A stretch of 37,303 nt of DNA, from the NCBI GenBank assembly GCA_002395155.1, contig DGWD01000036.1, forward strand, positions 1 through 37,303, in the 5' to 3' direction. How positions within the stretch are numbered: the stretch's first letter is position 1; the number at the start of each line of letters is the position of its first letter. Both the position numbers and the translations under genes were made by a program. Below the pieces are notes generated by a model that was not told the DNA's origin, did no database searches, and worked only from the letters and a program-made list of their open reading frames with translations. Below, piece after piece: positions 23,891 to 32,316 of the stretch. Source of the stretch: Treponema sp. UBA4267. Lineage in GTDB: Bacteria; Spirochaetota; Spirochaetia; Treponematales; Treponemataceae.

Positions 23891-24670
23891 TTAAAACAAA
23901 TCGTCCCAGCCGTATAAATTACCCTTTGCCAGTTTTCCAGACTTAAGAGCAGAATCAAGCTTTGCAAGTGATTTTACAGCACCAACAGCAAAACCTTCGC
24001 GGCTTCTAGCAGTATGTGTAAGTTCAATTGTATCTGCAGTTCCATCAAAGAACACTTTATGAGTTCCAGGAATATTTCCACAGCGGGTAGAACTTACATG
24101 CAACTGATTAGCCTTTGGTCTTTCGTGGAAGGCATCAAAAACCATCTCTGTTTTATTTTTATTACCAAGCATTACTCTACGGGCAATTTCCAAGGCTGTG
24201 CCAGATGGAGAATCGGCCTTTTGATTATGGTGAGCTTCCCAAGTAGCAACATCGTATTCTGAATAGTCAGACATAATTTTTGCAGCTTCTTCTACAATTT
24301 TATAGAACATATTTACGCCGATAGAAAAATTACCGGCAGTCATAATTGTACCGCCAACTTCATTTGCATACTTGGCAATTTCTTCGTGCTTATCGTTCCA
24401 ACCAGTTGTTCCTACTACAAGAGGAAGTCCTAGTGGAAGCAAGGCCTTAATATTTTCTATAACTGCAGATGGATGAGTGAACTCAATAATTCCTTCTGCA
24501 CCGGAAGATTTAACCGCACGAGCTACAGCCGCACCATCACCAGCAGCAACTTTTACTTTTGCATCATCTGCCATTGTATCAATTGTAACAACTACTTCAT
24601 GGCCATCACGAAGAGCACACTGCTCAATCATATGACCCATTTTTCCATATCCAACTAATGCGATTTTCAT
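23891..24670 (-). CDS. dapB: 4-hydroxy-tetrahydrodipicolinate reductase
   Basis: Reduces hydroxy-tetrahydrodipicolinate with NAD(P)H in lysine/diaminopimelate synthesis. The N-terminal Rossmann motif is IALVGYGKMGHMIE. TWEAHHNQKADSPSGTALEIA holds the catalytic histidines, lysine and the DSPSGTA loop; EFTHPSAV and GTTGWND are also family-typical. I choose the ATG at 24670 because it opens at the Rossmann strand and GGAGG lies 11 bases upstream. An in-frame ATG at 24694 would add 8 residues but has no ribosome binding site. The product is then 259 aa, a normal size. It follows lysC closely, so the two form one operon. Confidence 0.94.
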   Translation of the reverse strand: MKIALVGYGKMGHMIEQCALRDGHEVVVTIDTMADDAKVKVAAGDGAAVARAVKSSGAEGIIEFTHPSAVIENIKALLPLGLPLVVGTTGWNDKHEEIAKYANEVGGTIMTAGNFSIGVNMFYKIVEEAAKIMSDYSEYDVATWEAHHNQKADSPSGTALEIARRVMLGNKNKTEMVFDAFHERPKANQLHVSSTRCGNIPGTHKVFFDGTADTIELTHTARSREGFAVGAVKSLAKLDSALKSGKLAKGNLYGWDDLF

Positions 24671-24709
24671 AACGGGTTTATCCTCCACACTCATTTTTAT
24701 AATAAAAAA

Positions 24710-26035
24710 TTAACTAAAATATGCACTGTGTAAAATCTGAACAGTTCTTTCTGCCTCTTCATCATCTACAATCATACTGATGTTTACTTTACTTGCACCC
24801 TGAGAAATCATCTGAACGTTTATTCCTTCATCAGCGAGTGAGTCAAAACCAGAAGCAAGAATTGCAGATGAATGAGCGGCATCACAAATGATTGTAACAA
24901 TTGCTTTATCCTTACGAACTGTAACCTGACTAGCCTGTTCCAAATCTGCAATAAGACCAGAAAGATCTGCCTTAGTATTAACTGTAAGAGAAACTGAAAC
25001 TTCTGAAGTGGCAATAACATCAATACTGATATTCCACTTAAGGAAGTTATTAAAAATATGAGCAAGGAAACCAGCGGCACCAAGCATTCTGGAAGAAACG
25101 ATATCAATAACTGTGATGTGTTTTACAGTAGTAATTGCACAAACTGGAGGTACTTTTCCTGTATGTTTTTCAACAATGATAGAACCAGGACTTGTAATAT
25201 TGTAAGAGTTCTTTACACGAACTGGAGTACCTGTCTTTCTAACTGGAAGCATTGAACGAGGATGAAGAACCTGTGCCCCGAACATAGCAAGTTCCTGAGC
25301 TTCTTCGTAAGTTACTTCTGGAACTGGTTTAGCCTCTTTTACGACACGTGGATCAGTAGTAAGAATACCATCTACATCCTTCCAGGTCTGAACTTCTTCA
25401 GCACGCATTGCAGCACCAATCATAGTTGCAGTAAGGTCGGAACCGCCGCGTCCTAAAGTTGTAATATTTCCTTTTTTATCTTTTGCAATAAAGCCTGTAA
25501 CGATTGGAATTTCATCATTTTCGGCATTTTTATAGGCACTCAGATGCTGTGGAATGTTATCCCAAACTTCTTCAAGAAGTTCTGCTGACATATAATTTGA
25601 ATCTGAAACAATTCCAATATCCCAGGCATCGTAAAATTTAGCAGGAATTCCCTGTGATTCAAGGAAGGCAGCCATCATTCTGACTGACATTCTTTCACCA
25701 AAAGAAACAAGATAATCTCTTGAACGTTTACTAATTTCTTTAAGCATTGAAATACCGGTTAATAACTGTTTTAACTCAGTCAAAAGAGCCTGGATTGTTT
25801 CAATTTTAATTCCAAGTTCTGCCGCAGTATCTTCATGGAGTTTTGCAACCCCAGCTACATCAACTTCACCAAGCACAGCCTTATCAGCAGCCTCTAAAAG
25901 ATGGTCAGTTGTGTCTCCCATTGCAGATAAAACAACAACCGGACGTTTATCCTGATAAGCCTTTATAATAGAAGCTACATGCTTAATTCTTTCTGCGTTT
26001 GCGACTGACGAGCCGCCGAATTTCATTACTATCAT
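24710..26035 (-). CDS. lysC: Monofunctional aspartate kinase
   Basis: Phosphorylates aspartate, the first step toward lysine, methionine and threonine. It has the N-terminal KFGGSSVA signature, then SFGERMSVRMMAAFL and TTLGRGGSDLTATMIGAAM (Asp and ATP site). Two C-terminal ACT domains span about residues 305-441 (ITVIDIVSSRMLGAAGFLAHIF; VQMISQGASKVNISMIVDD). At 441 aa it is a single-function kinase with no homoserine dehydrogenase part. AAGGA is well placed before the ATG. The leader is only about 30 nt, so no lysine riboswitch fits there; feedback control is probably through the ACT domains. Confidence 0.95.
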   Translation of the reverse strand: MIVMKFGGSSVANAERIKHVASIIKAYQDKRPVVVLSAMGDTTDHLLEAADKAVLGEVDVAGVAKLHEDTAAELGIKIETIQALLTELKQLLTGISMLKEISKRSRDYLVSFGERMSVRMMAAFLESQGIPAKFYDAWDIGIVSDSNYMSAELLEEVWDNIPQHLSAYKNAENDEIPIVTGFIAKDKKGNITTLGRGGSDLTATMIGAAMRAEEVQTWKDVDGILTTDPRVVKEAKPVPEVTYEEAQELAMFGAQVLHPRSMLPVRKTGTPVRVKNSYNITSPGSIIVEKHTGKVPPVCAITTVKHITVIDIVSSRMLGAAGFLAHIFNNFLKWNISIDVIATSEVSVSLTVNTKADLSGLIADLEQASQVTVRKDKAIVTIICDAAHSSAILASGFDSLADEGINVQMISQGASKVNISMIVDDEEAERTVQILHSAYFS

Positions 26036-26070
26036 AGAACGTTCCTTTTAGAAATAATTAATTAAGAGAA

Positions 26071-26076
26071 ATTATA
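26071..26076 (-). promoter_or_regulatory. -10 element for lysC-dapB
   Basis: A perfect TATAAT on the minus strand, 35 bases upstream of the lysC ATG. No good -35 is seen 16-18 bases upstream (the region reads CTTCCC-like), so an activator or a weak promoter is possible. Confidence 0.4.
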
Positions 26077-26145
26077 GTGATTTTCAAACTTATGGGGAAG
26101 AACTATTTTTTTTGCCCTATTCTTCTTAATTTTCTTCTAAAAAGC

Positions 26146-28053
26146 CTAGTTACTAACAACTAAGAACTGAACATTTTGATTTGGAATATCTACTCTATCC
26201 ATTTTTAAAGTAACTTCCTGATTTAATTCAGCAGAAGAAAAACCCTTCATGGTTGTCTGCATATCCAGTTCAGGAATTAAGAAGAGAGCATCGTTTCCTC
26301 GGCGGTCAATACAAAAACCCTGATATGTTTTTTCTGGATTTTGCAAAAGATAAACAAGTTTCCAGTGTGTATCACTCAAGCGGGATGCTTTTTTAGCGGC
26401 AATAGAAGCGGCATCTCCGGCAGCAACTCTTTCCAGCATTTCATCTTTACCAAGCACATGCCCACCAGCAATAAAAGCTCTGAGCTGCTGGTGAGCAATT
26501 AAATCGCTGTAACGACGAAGTGGTGATGTTACCTGACTGTAGAAAGAAACTCCAAGGCCCGCATGAGGAGCAGGAGTAATTCCTACAGAACGTTTTCGCA
26601 TGCACTTAATTTTGGCAAAAGAACCTGCCCAGCCGTCTGGAATTGATTCAGGAAATTCAGGTCTTTCCTGACTAACAAAAGGAAATGGTATCTGATTTTT
26701 AAAGGCAAAACGAGCAGCACCTTCTCCAGCCAGAATCATACATTCCGCAATCATATCATTACTTTCGTATTTTACATCCGGTTCTACAGTAACTTTTTTA
26801 CTTTCCTTATCAACCGAAATATCAACTTCCGGCATCTGAATAGTTACAGCTCCATTTGCTTCACGACGAGCCTTGTTTTTTCTGGCAAGTTCAAACAAAG
26901 GTTTTAATTCTGCAGATTCTTTCTGTTCTTCTGCCTGCTTGTAAGTCAAACGCTTTACATTTACATGAGTTTTAAAAACCGAACAATCTTCAATCTGACT
27001 GTTTTCATCAAGTTTAATTCTAAATGATAAAGCCGAAGATTTTTCTTTAAGTCCAAGGGCATAATCTTCCAGACAAGATTCTGCCAGCATTCGGGAAGCT
27101 CCTTCTGGAATATAAAGGGTTGTTCCCCTTCCCCTTGCTGCAATATCAATAGAAGAATCAGGCAAAACTGAACTTGCAGGATCTGCAATATGAACCCAAA
27201 GATATTCTCCATCAAACGCAACTGCATCATCAGGGTCGGTGGAATGTTCGCTATCAATTGCATAGGCAAAACCTGGAATATCCATTCTTTCTTCTTCCGG
27301 CATGGCCCCCAACTGTTCTCTGGCAGATTCAAAACTAAAACCAAAGCGTGTAGGATAAGGATTTTTTGTAATATCCCAAATGCCGGTATCAATCAAAAGC
27401 TGATGAGCCTTTTCGGGAGTCTGACTAAAGCCTGCTTCTGCCATAGTTTTACATTTATCAGTTTTATTAAGGGCATAAGCTTCAACTTCTCCCATATATT
27501 TTGCATCCGCAGGTAAATCAAGTTTTTTATTTTTAAGACGGGTGATAAAGGCAGTTCGAATTTCAGCCTCATGTTCCTTCTCATAATTTTTCTGATTTAT
27601 AGAGTCAATTTCTTCTTGGGTACGCAGAGTAAAAAACAATTTTCCGTTTTTATATTCTTCAGTAGAAAGTTCAAAATGAACATCTTTACTAAGAGCTGAA
27701 TAAAAAGCCCATGCGTGATCCGCATTCCATTCACCTCTGGCATATTCAGCAAGATCTGAAATACTAATAGCTTCAGAAGCAGTTCCTTCATCAGACATCA
27801 AAAGTTCATAAGTTTCATTAAGTTGATCGGGTATTTTTTCATCGCAAAAAGAAAGGACGTTTTCCAAAGAAGAAACAGGACCTTCATGCAAAAGAACTAC
27901 ATCCTTTTCGCGAACTTTCTGTTCCCCATAAACAGCCTTTTTTCCGCCAGGGCTTGCCGGTTGTGAACAAAATTTTATCTGATATTTATCGCCATCCTGA
28001 TTAAGGACAATAGCTACAGTACTTTTATATAAAACGAGAGAATTCTTTGTCAT
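26146..28053 (-). CDS. RNase II/R family 3'-5' exoribonuclease (RNB domain)
   Basis: A 635-aa enzyme expected to degrade RNA from the 3' end. The RNB catalytic core starts near residue 262: AYAIDSEHSTDPDDAVAF carries the metal-binding aspartates (DPDDA, equivalent to D-x-DDA of RNase II). It continues with YLWVHIADPASSVLP, the IAARGRGTTLYIPEG segment and SPLRRYSDLIAHQQLRAFI with the RNA-gripping arginines. The N-terminal 240 residues lack a clear cold-shock pair, and a short S1-like end is at 575-635. Length fits RNase II rather than the longer RNase R. There is no Shine-Dalgarno; a -10 box ends 8 bases before the ATG, so the mRNA may be leaderless. Confidence 0.88.
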   Translation of the reverse strand: MTKNSLVLYKSTVAIVLNQDGDKYQIKFCSQPASPGGKKAVYGEQKVREKDVVLLHEGPVSSLENVLSFCDEKIPDQLNETYELLMSDEGTASEAISISDLAEYARGEWNADHAWAFYSALSKDVHFELSTEEYKNGKLFFTLRTQEEIDSINQKNYEKEHEAEIRTAFITRLKNKKLDLPADAKYMGEVEAYALNKTDKCKTMAEAGFSQTPEKAHQLLIDTGIWDITKNPYPTRFGFSFESAREQLGAMPEEERMDIPGFAYAIDSEHSTDPDDAVAFDGEYLWVHIADPASSVLPDSSIDIAARGRGTTLYIPEGASRMLAESCLEDYALGLKEKSSALSFRIKLDENSQIEDCSVFKTHVNVKRLTYKQAEEQKESAELKPLFELARKNKARREANGAVTIQMPEVDISVDKESKKVTVEPDVKYESNDMIAECMILAGEGAARFAFKNQIPFPFVSQERPEFPESIPDGWAGSFAKIKCMRKRSVGITPAPHAGLGVSFYSQVTSPLRRYSDLIAHQQLRAFIAGGHVLGKDEMLERVAAGDAASIAAKKASRLSDTHWKLVYLLQNPEKTYQGFCIDRRGNDALFLIPELDMQTTMKGFSSAELNQEVTLKMDRVDIPNQNVQFLVVSN

Positions 28054-28061
28054 GATGATTA

Positions 28062-28091
28062 AATATACAAAAAAAGCCCACCTTCTTACAA
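28062..28091 (-). promoter_or_regulatory. Candidate leaderless promoter of the RNase gene
   Basis: Minus strand: -35 TTGTAA (28086-28091), 18-base spacer, -10 TATATT (28062-28067), then 8 bases to the ATG at 28053. The -35 and spacer lie in the terminator hairpin of the preceding gene. No ribosome binding site is present. Confidence 0.42.
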
Positions 28092-28120
28092 GAAGCTTTT
28101 CTCTAAGAAAGTGAGCTTTT
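28071..28120 (-). terminator. Terminator of the outer-membrane protein gene
   Basis: Arms 28073-28087 and 28105-28119 pair over 15 positions on the minus strand with two G-U pairs. They are followed by a U run (complement of A at 28069-28075). The terminator lies 39 bases after the stop of the gene at 28159. Confidence 0.8.
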
Positions 28121-28158
28121 GCTAAATTACTTGAATAATTCAGTAAAGAATAATTAGG

Positions 28159-29436
28159 TTAGAGTTTGTAAGTCCAGTATAAACCAGAAGCCCAAACATC
28201 GTAAATTGTATTGTTGTAAAGTTTTCTATTCTGATAATCAAAGAAGACTGTAAAAGAATGATGTTTATCTAAAATAAATGTAATATCTGGACGAATATCA
28301 AAAATACTACCACCATTCCAATTGCAAGTTGCCTTATAAACTGGAGAATCAACATTATGCCAGTTTATGTTTTCTGCACCAAATGCAATTGATGACCAGG
28401 CACCAAATACAAACTGTTTTCCAACAGCCCAATCAAGTCTACCACCAAGATACCATGCATTTGAATAATCTGCATAATTATAGAATGTAAAACCAACTTC
28501 TGGACGTAAAGTAAGTCCAATTTGTGAAATAGACAAAGTAATTGCAGCACCTGTACCCCAACGGCCGGCATTTTGAGTATTTGGGAAAAGTGTGTTTCCA
28601 TCACCACGCATATTCAAACCAAGCCATGCATCAAGAATGATTACATCAAAATCAAAATTAAGTCCTGTATAAAGGTTTACTGTATTCTGAACAATTCCGT
28701 CACAAGCAATAGCAATTGTAAACATATCAAGAGGATGAAGTTTAAAACCTGCATTAAAAGCTGGTGTAGAAACTGTAACACCACTTGGAAGCGCAAGACC
28801 AATTTCGAGGATATCTTTATAGCAGTAGCGGGCAGCTAAAGAAGCACGTGTATTACCTGCATACCATGAAGTATAATTATTTGCATAGTAAGTATAACCT
28901 ACAACGTCCGCATCACCAGGAGCAGCATCTTTTAATCCACCTTGTACAATATGAGCATAAGGTTCCCAGTAATGACCGTATGATGATGGAGCAGGTCCAA
29001 CTACCCAATCCAAACGTGTTCCCATACCTAAATCAACGCCTTTAAATGGGTGCATCAAAAAATTAACATAATAGCTGGCAGTATTTCCACTAGTCCACCA
29101 TCCTCCTTGTGACCAATGGTTTGTATACCAGTAAGGTGTAATTTCTGTGTTAGTAATCTTAAAAGTATTAAACTTTGCATCTACAGGGTTCCAGCATAAA
29201 GCTCCCCAGTTTAACATTCCTTCTACTGTAAAAACAGAAATGTCAAAACGAGCCTGCAAAGTGTCCAAAAGGCCATAAAAACGAACACCTTCACGATTTG
29301 CGTTATTTACATTATCCAAAGGAAGACCAAAAGAAGCAGAAACAGTATTTTGAATACCAGAAGCAGGAAGAACCTGAGCAAATGTTGTTGCTGAACAAAG
29401 CAATAGTGCAGTAGCAATACCTAAAATTTTTTTCAT
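28159..29436 (-). CDS. Secreted beta-barrel outer-membrane protein candidate
   Basis: I start at the ATG at 29436, which gives a clean signal peptide (KKILGIATALLLCSATTFA, cut after FA) and has AGGGG upstream. The ATG at 29511 would add 25 residues overlapping the promoter and terminator region. The mature 400-odd residues are rich in Trp, Tyr and Gly with alternating hydrophobic strands (FGAWSSIAFGAENINW; RLDWAVGKQFVFGAW) and end SGLYWTYKL, an aromatic terminal strand typical of beta-barrels. I do not recognise a named family. It follows the sugar ATPase gene but is separated by a terminator. A porin-like role in sugar entry is only a guess. Confidence 0.6.
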   Translation of the reverse strand: MKKILGIATALLLCSATTFAQVLPASGIQNTVSASFGLPLDNVNNANREGVRFYGLLDTLQARFDISVFTVEGMLNWGALCWNPVDAKFNTFKITNTEITPYWYTNHWSQGGWWTSGNTASYYVNFLMHPFKGVDLGMGTRLDWVVGPAPSSYGHYWEPYAHIVQGGLKDAAPGDADVVGYTYYANNYTSWYAGNTRASLAARYCYKDILEIGLALPSGVTVSTPAFNAGFKLHPLDMFTIAIACDGIVQNTVNLYTGLNFDFDVIILDAWLGLNMRGDGNTLFPNTQNAGRWGTGAAITLSISQIGLTLRPEVGFTFYNYADYSNAWYLGGRLDWAVGKQFVFGAWSSIAFGAENINWHNVDSPVYKATCNWNGGSIFDIRPDITFILDKHHSFTVFFDYQNRKLYNNTIYDVWASGLYWTYKL

Positions 29437-29485
29437 AGAATATCCCCTATTTTTTTTACTCTCTGCGATTTTTTTAAACAAAAAA

Positions 29486-29515
29486 AAAGGTGCACCTTTT
29501 TTAAGATGCACCTTT
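29486..29515 (-). terminator. Terminator of the MsmK-type ATPase gene
   Basis: Perfect 9-bp arms AAAGGTGCA/TGCACCTTT with a 12-base loop, followed on the minus strand by a long U run (A at 29480-29488). It lies 31 bases after the ATPase stop and separates this gene from the beta-barrel gene. Confidence 0.85.
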
Positions 29516-29545
29516 ATTCTAATAATTTACCGTTATTAGGTCAAA

Positions 29546-30667
29546 TTACCATTTCTTTTCGATTGTATCACAGATATTAACTTCGCCTTCGTCGAGAGAG
29601 AAGAACTTAGCTTTTTCCATGTTAGGAACAACGTTTACTGAATCTCCTAAGCGGAAATCAGCAGAAGCTGTTGTCTTAGCGATGATTGACTGTCCCTTGT
29701 TAGAAACGAGGTACAAGTGTGTTTCAGCACCAAGTGGTTCCTTGTTAGTAATCTTCATCTGCATATCATCTTTAGCAGCTGGCTTGTCTACGTATGTCAA
29801 GTCTTCTGGACGGATACCGAAAGAAACTTCTTTTCCTACGTATGCTTTCAAAGATTTAGCCTGTTCGTCTGTTGGTGTGATTTCGAAAGAACCTTCATCA
29901 CAAACAATTTTTCCGTTCTTTTCAAGAACTTTTACAGTCAAGAAGTTCATTGGAGGTGTTCCGATGAATCCTGCTACGAACTTGTTGATTGGGTTATTGT
30001 AGAGGTAAAGTGGTGCACCAATCTGCTGGATAACACCGTCTTTCATTACAACGATTTTTGTACCAAGGGTCATAGCTTCGATCTGGTCGTGTGTTACATA
30101 AATCATTGTAGCCTGAAGTCTGTTATGAAGAGATGCCAATTCAGAACGCATTGTTACACGAAGTTTAGCATCCAAGTTTGAAAGAGGTTCATCGAACAAG
30201 AATACTTTTGGATTACGTACGATAGCACGACCTACAGCAACACGCTGTCTCTGTCCACCAGAGAGGGCCTTTGGCTTACGATCCAAGTACTGTGTAAGGT
30301 CAAGCTGTTTAGCAGCATCGCGAACACGGCGGTCAATTTCTGCCTTGTCCATTTTACGAATCTTCAATCCGAATGCCATGTTATCATAAACAGTCATATG
30401 TGGATAAAGAGCGTAGTTCTGGAATACCATGGCGATATCACGATCCTTTGGAGGAACATCGTTCATTTCAACGCCATCAATGAAGAGTTTACCTTCAGAA
30501 ATGTCTTCAAGACCAGCGATCATACGGAGAGTTGTTGACTTACCGCATCCAGAAGGACCTACGAATACGCAGAATTCCTTGTCTTCAATTGTGATATTAG
30601 CATTGTTTACAGCACGAACACCGCCGTCGTAAATCTTACCAATACCTTTAAGTTCTACTTTTGCCAT
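29546..30667 (-). CDS. Carbohydrate ABC transporter ATP-binding protein (MsmK/UgpC/MalK type)
   Basis: A 373-aa ATPase. Walker A GPSGCGKST is near residues 37-45, the Q-loop is MVFQNYALYPHMTV, the signature is LSGGQRQRVAVGRAIVR, Walker B is VFLFDEPLSNLDAKLR and the switch is YVTHDQIEAMTLG. The C-terminal 130 residues form the TOBE/OB regulatory domain (FGIRPEDLTYV; GAETHLYL). Such proteins energise carbohydrate importers, and one copy often serves several permeases. It stands alone between terminator and promoter, while the sugar cluster at 3998-17132 has two permease pairs and no ATPase, so it is the best candidate motor. AGGAGG precedes the ATG, and a palindrome lies in its leader. Confidence 0.94.
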   Translation of the reverse strand: MAKVELKGIGKIYDGGVRAVNNANITIEDKEFCVFVGPSGCGKSTTLRMIAGLEDISEGKLFIDGVEMNDVPPKDRDIAMVFQNYALYPHMTVYDNMAFGLKIRKMDKAEIDRRVRDAAKQLDLTQYLDRKPKALSGGQRQRVAVGRAIVRNPKVFLFDEPLSNLDAKLRVTMRSELASLHNRLQATMIYVTHDQIEAMTLGTKIVVMKDGVIQQIGAPLYLYNNPINKFVAGFIGTPPMNFLTVKVLEKNGKIVCDEGSFEITPTDEQAKSLKAYVGKEVSFGIRPEDLTYVDKPAAKDDMQMKITNKEPLGAETHLYLVSNKGQSIIAKTTASADFRLGDSVNVVPNMEKAKFFSLDEGEVNICDTIEKKW

Positions 30668-30689
30668 TTAATTTGGCCTCCTGAGTGTA

Positions 30690-30703
30690 CCCGAATATTC
30701 GGG
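30690..30703. promoter_or_regulatory. Perfect 14-bp palindrome upstream of the sugar ATPase gene
   Basis: CCCGAATATTCGGG is a perfect GC-edged palindrome in an AT-rich leader, 22 bases upstream of the ATG at 30667 and just upstream of AGGAGG. A TATAAA-like -10 lies about 9 bases further upstream on the minus strand (30710-30715), so the palindrome is where transcription would begin. It suits an operator. The rest of 30704-30871 shows nothing else I can name. Confidence 0.45.
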
Positions 30704-30871
30704 CTTTGTTTTATAGTAAACCTTTACATAAATTGCGAAAGCAAGTGTAAGGCTTACCACCCCTCTGGGTTATATTATTAGATTAATTTTATCATAAGAA
30801 GAATAGAAGTCAACAGAGAATTTTCTTATAAGTATGTTTTTTTTAATACAGATGGAGGAAGTCTCCATCTT

Positions 30872-31582
30872 CTATGCGAACAGATTCAAAACAAGAGGAA
30901 CTAATGTAACAAACAAAATCTCAAACACAAGTGCAGGTAAAAAGTTAGCAGTTTTTATTTTTTTCAATCCCAAAAGATTTATAGAAATCATAATAATTAA
31001 AGCTCCACCACAGGCAGAAAGTTCCTGAATCAGTAAATCTGAAACATAAGGTTGTAAAAACTCAGAAAGAAGTGTCAGTGCCCCTTGGTACAGAAAAATC
31101 GCAATTACAGAAAAAATTGTTCCAATCCCCATTGCTGCTGTAAAACTTATAGCCATAAAGCCGTCCAAAATGGATTTTGTAAAAATTGTAGTATAGTCAT
31201 GATTTACGCCAGCCTCAAATGAACCAACAATAGACATGGCACCCACACAAAAAAGAACAGAAGAATTTAAAAAGGCATAGGCAAAATTTGAAGAGCCGGA
31301 ATCATCTCCTTTACGGGTAAGTTTTTCAAGTTTACTTCCCAGCTTAAGAATTGCACCATCAATATTTAGGGCATAACCAACAATTGCCCCAAGAATAAGA
31401 GAAAGTGCCAGATAAACAATGCTATTGTACTTAAAGGCCATCTGTAATCCTAATACCAGGGTAATAACACCACAGGCAGTCTGAATCATATCAGAAAGCT
31501 CTTCTGTAAACTTTTTGGCAAACAAAAGACCAATTATAGAACCAAGAATTACCGCGCCGCAATTTACAAATACTGCTAACAT
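30872..31582 (-). CDS. DUF554 family membrane protein
   Basis: A 236-aa integral membrane protein. The start MLAVFVNCGAVILGSIIGLLFAK, then ACGVITLVLGLQMAF and the region FCVGAMSIVGSFEAGV, are typical of DUF554 (YdfK-type) proteins, whose function is not established; a small-molecule transporter is often suggested. About six to seven membrane segments are visible. GAGG lies before the ATG. It is 30 bases beyond the U run of the tRNA terminator, with a CCCGG/CCGGG hairpin (31597-31611) between. I see no separate promoter, so it may depend on read-through from the tRNA gene. Confidence 0.88.
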   Translation of the reverse strand: MLAVFVNCGAVILGSIIGLLFAKKFTEELSDMIQTACGVITLVLGLQMAFKYNSIVYLALSLILGAIVGYALNIDGAILKLGSKLEKLTRKGDDSGSSNFAYAFLNSSVLFCVGAMSIVGSFEAGVNHDYTTIFTKSILDGFMAISFTAAMGIGTIFSVIAIFLYQGALTLLSEFLQPYVSDLLIQELSACGGALIIMISINLLGLKKIKTANFLPALVFEILFVTLVPLVLNLFA

Positions 31583-31623
31583 TTTTACCTCAACTCCCCG
31601 GAAAACCCGGGCAAAAAAAAAGA

Positions 31624-31640
31624 GCTTCCAATCTGGAAGC
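31624..31640 (-). terminator. Terminator of the tRNA-Leu gene
   Basis: GCTTCCA/TGGAAGC, a perfect 7-bp stem with a 3-base loop, followed on the minus strand by a run of U (complement of A at 31613-31621). It begins 5 bases after the tRNA 3' end. Confidence 0.85.
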
Positions 31641-31645
31641 CCTTA

Positions 31646-31727
<82 letters not shown>

Positions 31728-31741
31728 GGAATGTGATGTTT

Positions 31742-31770
31742 AATATATCGAAATCATCATTTTGTGTCAA
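31742..31770 (-). promoter_or_regulatory. Promoter of the tRNA-Leu gene
   Basis: Minus strand: perfect -35 TTGACA (31765-31770), 17-base spacer, -10 TATATT (31742-31747). The mature tRNA begins 14 bases after the -10, leaving a short 5' leader for RNase P. It is the best promoter match I found in the window. Confidence 0.75.
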
Positions 31771-31816
31771 CATCTAAAACGATGATTTTTCGATTTTTTT
31801 TATTTTTTTACAAAAT

Positions 31817-32302
31817 TCAGTTAATGAGTGCAGGTCCTTTTTTGCCAAAAATTGTTTCATTTACCCAACAGGCATATTCATACCAGGCTTTATCATCTGA
31901 ATGAATCTTCACGATATGTAAATCTTTTACTGTGACGATAAGAGCTGTTCTGTACATACCTGTATTCCACTGGAATGTAAAAGCATCCAATGCATTCAAT
32001 AATTCTTGTGAGTAATTTCCATCACAGAAATCAATATCATAACTTTCCGAGAAACCTGCATCACGCAGCAACATCGAACATGAGTCAGATCCAGGTGTTC
32101 TATAAACCATTGCATAGTACTCTCCATCATGAGGCTCCTCCCCCCATATAGCAGAAGTTACATCAACATTGCAAGTAACAACTGTTGTTCCAGGATTACA
32201 CAAAACGCCATATCCATCACGCTTAGTTGGAGACGCTGCATACACTGCTGTAGTAATGAACGTAATAAACAAGATACAGATAATTTTTTGTAAGTTTTTC
32301 AT
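31817..32302 (-). CDS. Small secreted protein, unknown function
   Basis: A 161-aa protein with a signal peptide (KIICILFITFITTAVYA, cut after YAA or YA). The mature part holds five cysteines (VLCNPG, VTCNVD, SDSCSM, DFCDGN, YACWVN), which would suit disulfides in the periplasm. I do not recognise a family. AGGAG precedes the ATG. It is last of three consecutive genes for secreted proteins, 14 bases after the TPR-like gene, so it is probably co-transcribed with them. No clear terminator is visible in 31771-31816. Confidence 0.7.
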   Translation of the reverse strand: MKNLQKIICILFITFITTAVYAASPTKRDGYGVLCNPGTTVVTCNVDVTSAIWGEEPHDGEYYAMVYRTPGSDSCSMLLRDAGFSESYDIDFCDGNYSQELLNALDAFTFQWNTGMYRTALIVTVKDLHIVKIHSDDKAWYEYACWVNETIFGKKGPALIN

Positions 32303-32316
32303 GATTATTAATACTC

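Noticed and set aside
26036..26070. Lysine riboswitch before lysC
   Set aside because: The leader from the -10 to the ATG is only about 30 nt, far too short for an L-box.
29437..29511. Longer N-terminus for the beta-barrel protein (start at 29511)
   Set aside because: It would place 25 charged residues before the signal peptide and overlap the preceding terminator; the ATG at 29436 has the better ribosome binding site.
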